The notes under the pieces are model-generated. The model saw only the letters and a list, made by a program, of their open reading frames with translations. It ran no database searches and had not been told where the DNA came from. DNA of 8,949 nt from NCBI GenBank assembly GCA_028276105.1, contig JAPYWZ010000018.1, positions 1 through 8,949 of the forward strand, written 5' to 3'. Source of the DNA: Microgenomates group bacterium (GTDB lineage: Bacteria; Patescibacteriota; Microgenomatia; UBA1406; GWC2-37-13). Positions 6,662 through 8,949 of the stretch are shown piece by piece; position 1 is the first letter of the stretch, and each line of letters starts with the position of its first letter. The translations under genes were made by a program, and so were the position numbers.

Positions 6662-6662
6662 G
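6654..6662 (+). promoter_or_regulatory. Extended -10 promoter for the glycosyltransferase gene
   Basis: TGATATAAG matches TGnTATAAT at all but the last base and ends 9 nt before the ATG at 6672. It lies just after the terminator and overlaps the CBS stop codon. There is no credible -35. It makes sense of a gene that would otherwise sit directly behind a terminator. Confidence 0.45.
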
Positions 6663-6671
6663 TCTTAGTTT

Positions 6672-8399
6672 ATGAGAAAAATATTTTTGTTTTTAATTTT
6701 AGTGGTAGCCATTTTTTTTCGCTTTAATCATTTAAACTGGGATCAAAATTTTCATCTTCATCCGGATGAAAGGTTTTTGACGATGGTAGTCCAAGCGATG
6801 AAACTACCGCAAAGCTTTGAAGAATATTTTAATCAAAAAAAATCTTTACTTAATCCGCCAAATATTGGTTTTAATTTTTATGTTTATGGGATCTTTCCTT
6901 TGGTTTTGACAAAGTATTTGGCGGTAAATTTTGGTATGGATAATTATAACGAGATTACTACTTTGGGTAGATTTTTATCAGCTTTTTTTGATTTTTTGAC
7001 AGTGATTTTTGTTTATAAAACTACCAAGTTATTGCTTAAAAAATTTAAAAACGTCTCAAATTCTTTGCTTCACGTTATCCCTTTATTGGCCGCTTTTTTT
7101 TATGCTATTTCTGTTTACCCAATTCAAGCCGCTCATTTTTTTACAACTGATCCTTTTTTAAACTTTTTTATGTTTGGGAGTTTTTATTTTATTTTAAAAA
7201 ATGTTGATGTTGACCGTTTTTTACATCTTGTTTTTTCTTCTTTATTTTTTTCTTTAGCCCTTTCTTCAAAAATTTCTGCTTTGTATATTTTGCCTTTGAA
7301 TTTAGGGGTTTTGTTTATAAAAATTTTTTTTGAAAAAAATTCTTTTTTAAAAAAAGTTATTCGTTTCATTTTACAAGTTTCATTCTATTTGTTTTTTTCT
7401 TATTTCTTTTTGCGAATTTTTGATCCTTATTATTTTGAAAATTTATCGTTTTTTGATTTTCGGTTAAGTAAAGTTTTTTTGGAAAGTATCAAGTTATTAA
7501 AACTTTTTACAACAAAAGATGCTTGGTATCCACCAGCGGTTCAATGGATAAATAAGCCATGGTATGGATTGCTGTTGACTACTTTTTTAGTGGGTTTGGG
7601 ACCGATAAATTTCCTATTTGTCTTAATGGGATTAGTATATTTGCTAAAAAATTTAAAATTAAAAATTAAAAATGAAAAATTACAATTAAAAATTAAAAAT
7701 TTTATTATTTTTTTAATTATTTTTTGGGTTTTGGGATACTTTATTTATCAATCTTCTCAGTTTGTAAAATCAATTCGTTACACAATATATCTTTATCCAT
7801 TTTTGGCAATTTTTGGAGGAGTGGGAATAAGTGTTGTTAGTAAAAAAAATATTTTTTACGGTTCACGTTATACGTTATACGTTATACTTCTTCTTTGGCC
7901 TTTGTTTTTTTCAACCATTTATTTTCACCCTCATACTCGCATTTTAGCATCGGAGTGGATTTATAAAAATTTGGAAAGTGGCAGTTTAATTTTAGGTGAG
8001 CATTGGGATGATCCGTTGCCGCTGCCAATGGAGAAAAATTTTGGCAAGTTTTTTCAAGTTGAGCTTTTGCCAGTTTTTGATCCCGACGCTTCTGAAAAAT
8101 GGCAAAAAATAAGGCAACTTTTACAAAAAGCAGATTACTATGTTTTATCATCCAATCGAGGCTGGGGAAGTATTCCAACCGTCCCTTCTCGCTATCCTTT
8201 GATGAGTCAATATTATCAAGCTTTATTAAATGATAACTGTGAAAAACAAAAAAAATTAACCGGTGTTTGTTTTAAAAAAATCAAAATCTTTGAGCCATAT
8301 TATTACCAATTTATAAAATATCCTGAAAGCTTAGTAGAGGAGACTTTTACTGTTTATGATCATCCAACCGTGATAGTTTTTAAAAAGTTTGACATTTAG
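6672..8399 (+). CDS. GT-C (GT39/PMT-like) membrane glycosyltransferase
   Basis: Multi-pass membrane protein expected to transfer a sugar from a lipid-phosphate carrier onto an extracytoplasmic acceptor. The 575 residues start with a membrane helix (about 4-17), followed by the first outer-loop motif HPDERF (30-35; D32, E33), the hallmark acidic site of GT39/ArnT-like enzymes. A second acidic motif TTDPF (158-162) follows. About ten further hydrophobic segments follow at roughly 71-86, 97-116, 133-154, 160-176, 185-217, 230-249, 299-325, 344-360, 368-387 and 400-416. A soluble C-terminal domain (420-575) probably faces outside. Substrate and acceptor are unknown. Residues 329-344 (a lysine-rich, probably cytoplasmic loop) and 396-405 are encoded by heptad repeat tracts. 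No Shine-Dalgarno motif is present. The last codons contain the -35 of the next gene's promoter. Confidence 0.85.
   Translation: MRKIFLFLILVVAIFFRFNHLNWDQNFHLHPDERFLTMVVQAMKLPQSFEEYFNQKKSLLNPPNIGFNFYVYGIFPLVLTKYLAVNFGMDNYNEITTLGRFLSAFFDFLTVIFVYKTTKLLLKKFKNVSNSLLHVIPLLAAFFYAISVYPIQAAHFFTTDPFLNFFMFGSFYFILKNVDVDRFLHLVFSSLFFSLALSSKISALYILPLNLGVLFIKIFFEKNSFLKKVIRFILQVSFYLFFSYFFLRIFDPYYFENLSFFDFRLSKVFLESIKLLKLFTTKDAWYPPAVQWINKPWYGLLLTTFLVGLGPINFLFVLMGLVYLLKNLKLKIKNEKLQLKIKNFIIFLIIFWVLGYFIYQSSQFVKSIRYTIYLYPFLAIFGGVGISVVSKKNIFYGSRYTLYVILLLWPLFFSTIYFHPHTRILASEWIYKNLESGSLILGEHWDDPLPLPMEKNFGKFFQVELLPVFDPDASEKWQKIRQLLQKADYYVLSSNRGWGSIPTVPSRYPLMSQYYQALLNDNCEKQKKLTGVCFKKIKIFEPYYYQFIKYPESLVEETFTVYDHPTVIVFKKFDI
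7654..7703. repeat. A/T heptad repeat tract inside the glycosyltransferase gene
   Basis: Heptads from 7656: AAATTAA twice, AAATGAA, AAATTAC, a 6-mer AATTAA, AAATTAA and AAATTTT. The tract encodes residues 329-344 (KLKIKNEKLQLKIKNF) between two membrane helices. It aligns with the pyrE/pyrF tract at 44 of 49 columns, including the irregular 6-mer unit, which points to common origin or a copying mechanism rather than independent A/T drift. Confidence 0.75.
7858..7885. repeat. ACGTTAT heptad tandem repeat in the glycosyltransferase gene
   Basis: One degenerate unit (ACGGTTC) is followed by three perfect ACGTTAT units. The tract encodes residues about 396-405 (YGSRYTLYVI), running into a membrane helix. 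The unit is again 7 nt long, but its consensus differs from that of the other two repeat types in the window. Confidence 0.75.
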
Positions 8400-8417
8400 G
8401 ATATTTTTTTCTATAAT
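8389..8417 (+). promoter_or_regulatory. Consensus sigma-70-type promoter for the ATPase gene
   Basis: TTGACA (8389-8394), a 17-nt spacer and TATAAT (8412-8417): a perfect match to the vegetative consensus at the optimal spacing. The -35 overlaps the last codons of the glycosyltransferase. The predicted start is about 8424-8428, giving a leader of roughly 23-27 nt before the ATG at 8451, or none before the ATG at 8428. Confidence 0.85.
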
Positions 8418-8447
8418 TATAGACATAATGTTACAATTGGTCTATAA
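8417..8447. promoter_or_regulatory. Operator-like inverted repeat at the ATPase promoter
   Basis: TTATAGAC (8417-8424) and GTCTATAA (8440-8447) are perfect reverse complements separated by 15 nt, a centre-to-centre distance of 23 bp, about two helical turns. The left arm overlaps the end of the -10 and the predicted start site, and the right arm ends 3 nt before the ATPase ATG. It could be a repressor site. An RNA hairpin is less likely because the left arm would be mostly untranscribed. Confidence 0.45.
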
Positions 8448-8454
8448 ACTATGA
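8428..8454 (+). CDS. Possible 8-codon leader ORF overlapping the ATPase start
   Basis: ATG at 8428 lies 10 nt after the consensus -10 and opens MLQLVYKL followed by TGA at 8452-8454. The stop overlaps the ATPase start in an ATGA arrangement typical of translational coupling. With no Shine-Dalgarno motif before 8451, such coupling could deliver ribosomes to the ATPase start. At this length it may be chance. Confidence 0.25.
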   Translation: MLQLVYKL

Positions 8455-8949
8455 CAATAGAAGATTTAATTTACCTTCAAAATCCTTGGTTTTATGATTT
8501 TTATTTTATTCCCAATGAGTATTTTTTATTCAAAAGAGAGATTTTTGAAGATTTTTTTAATGAGGTAGTTAATCTAAATCAAATAATTAGTCTTAAAGGT
8601 TTGCGAAGAGTTGGGAAAAGTACCTTAATTAAGCAGGTAATTGGTGAGCTTCTTAAAAAAAAAGTTAATCCAAAAAACATCCTTTATTTTTCTTTTGATC
8701 AACCAACGGTAGTTGAAAATTATCAGACGTTGGAGAAAATCATCCAATTTTATTTTGAGAAAATTATTAATCAAAAGATTTATAAGTTAAAAGAAAAAGT
8801 TTATATTTTTTTTGATGAAATCCAGGTAATTCCTTTTTGGCAAGATATTTTAAAACGTTATTATGATATTAATCAAAATATAAAATTTATTGTCTCCGGA
8901 TCTTCTTCTTTATTTATTAATGAAAAATCAAAAGAGAGTTTGGCTGGAA
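8451..8949 (+). CDS. AAA_14/DUF4143-type ATPase (3' truncated by window)
   Basis: The first 166 codons of a P-loop ATPase are visible; the frame is open at the window end. After an N-terminal segment with NPWFYDFYF and a conserved-looking FKREIFEDF, there is a Walker A GLRRVGKST (50-58; K56, S57), an ILYFSFD strand (77-83), a Walker B with following Glu VYIFFDEIQ (117-125; D122, E123), and the sensor-like strand FIVSGSSS (146-153). The order and wording (GxRRVGKST, FDEIQ, SGSSS) are those of the AAA_14 domain that is usually followed by a DUF4143 C-terminal region; that part lies outside. Family members are common, patchily distributed and without settled function, and some behave like mobile or toxin-antitoxin-associated genes. 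ATG 8451 is chosen because it precedes all conserved sequence and overlaps the small upstream ORF; there is no Shine-Dalgarno motif. Confidence 0.85.
   Translation, partial: MTIEDLIYLQNPWFYDFYFIPNEYFLFKREIFEDFFNEVVNLNQIISLKGLRRVGKSTLIKQVIGELLKKKVNPKNILYFSFDQPTVVENYQTLEKIIQFYFEKIINQKIYKLKEKVYIFFDEIQVIPFWQDILKRYYDINQNIKFIVSGSSSLFINEKSKESLAG

Noticed and set aside
2154..7885. Heptad tracts as CRISPR-like or phage attachment repeats
   Set aside because: The units are 7 nt without spacers, lie inside coding sequence, and have no integrase or cas gene nearby.
7882..8178. 98-codon open frame on the minus strand
   Set aside because: It is antisense to the well-supported glycosyltransferase C-terminal domain, lysine-rich as expected from reversed AT-rich coding DNA, and has no motif or promoter.
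8420..8448. Second promoter-like match TAGACA-17-TATAAA
   Set aside because: Its start would fall at about 8455, after the ATPase ATG. Both hexamers come from the arms of the inverted repeat, so it is better explained as a by-product of that symmetry.

Overview
The window is AT-rich (roughly one third G+C by eye), densely coded and uses the standard bacterial code: TGG is the only Trp codon seen and TGA is not read through. It looks like a chromosomal piece of a small-genome bacterium, most plausibly a Patescibacteria/CPR member of the Microgenomates type. The reasons are the low G+C, the complete absence of Shine-Dalgarno motifs before any start, the stand-alone four-CBS protein, the GT-C glycosyltransferase with a HPDERF motif, and the AAA_14-type ATPase. 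This placement is inference; no rRNA or ribosomal protein gene is present to confirm it.

Layout. Bases 1-128 hold the 3' end of an unrecognised gene. Bases 137-2514 are a tight pyrimidine cluster, pyrD-pyrE-pyrF, with gaps of 2-3 nt. Together the three enzymes convert dihydroorotate to orotate, OMP and UMP. PyrD is class 1A (fumarate-type by homology), PyrE resembles the OPRT half of eukaryotic UMP synthase, and PyrF is the type 2 (longer) OMP decarboxylase. Converging on pyrF is a lone minus-strand gene (2521-4422) for a 633-residue protein. Its last ~200 residues look like a nucleoside phosphorylase/nucleosidase domain, while its ~420-residue N-terminal part is not recognised. A 145-nt divergent control region (4423-4567) carries two back-to-back extended -10 elements and a possible 25-codon leader ORF. 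Rightwards follow an M29 metallo-aminopeptidase, a four-CBS-domain protein whose 3' end contains a Rho-independent terminator, a membrane GT-C (GT39/PMT-like) glycosyltransferase, and a consensus promoter driving an ATPase gene cut by the window end.

Two patterns run across the genes. First, wherever a convincing -10 element is found, an ATG lies 6-10 nt downstream, which predicts leaderless or nearly leaderless transcripts. Second, tracts of 7-nt tandem repeats of three different consensus types (AAATTAA, AGTAKYA, ACGTTAT) sit inside or across coding sequence. One forms an apparent in-frame insertion in PyrF, one supplies the pyrF stop codon, and one makes the pyrE-stop/pyrF-start junction. 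That last tract shares 44 of 49 aligned positions with a tract 6 kb away in the glycosyltransferase gene.

No complete undescribed multi-gene system is evident. The best candidates for novelty are the 633-residue protein with its leader ORF and divergent promoters, the heptad repeats, and the operator-like inverted repeat in front of the ATPase.
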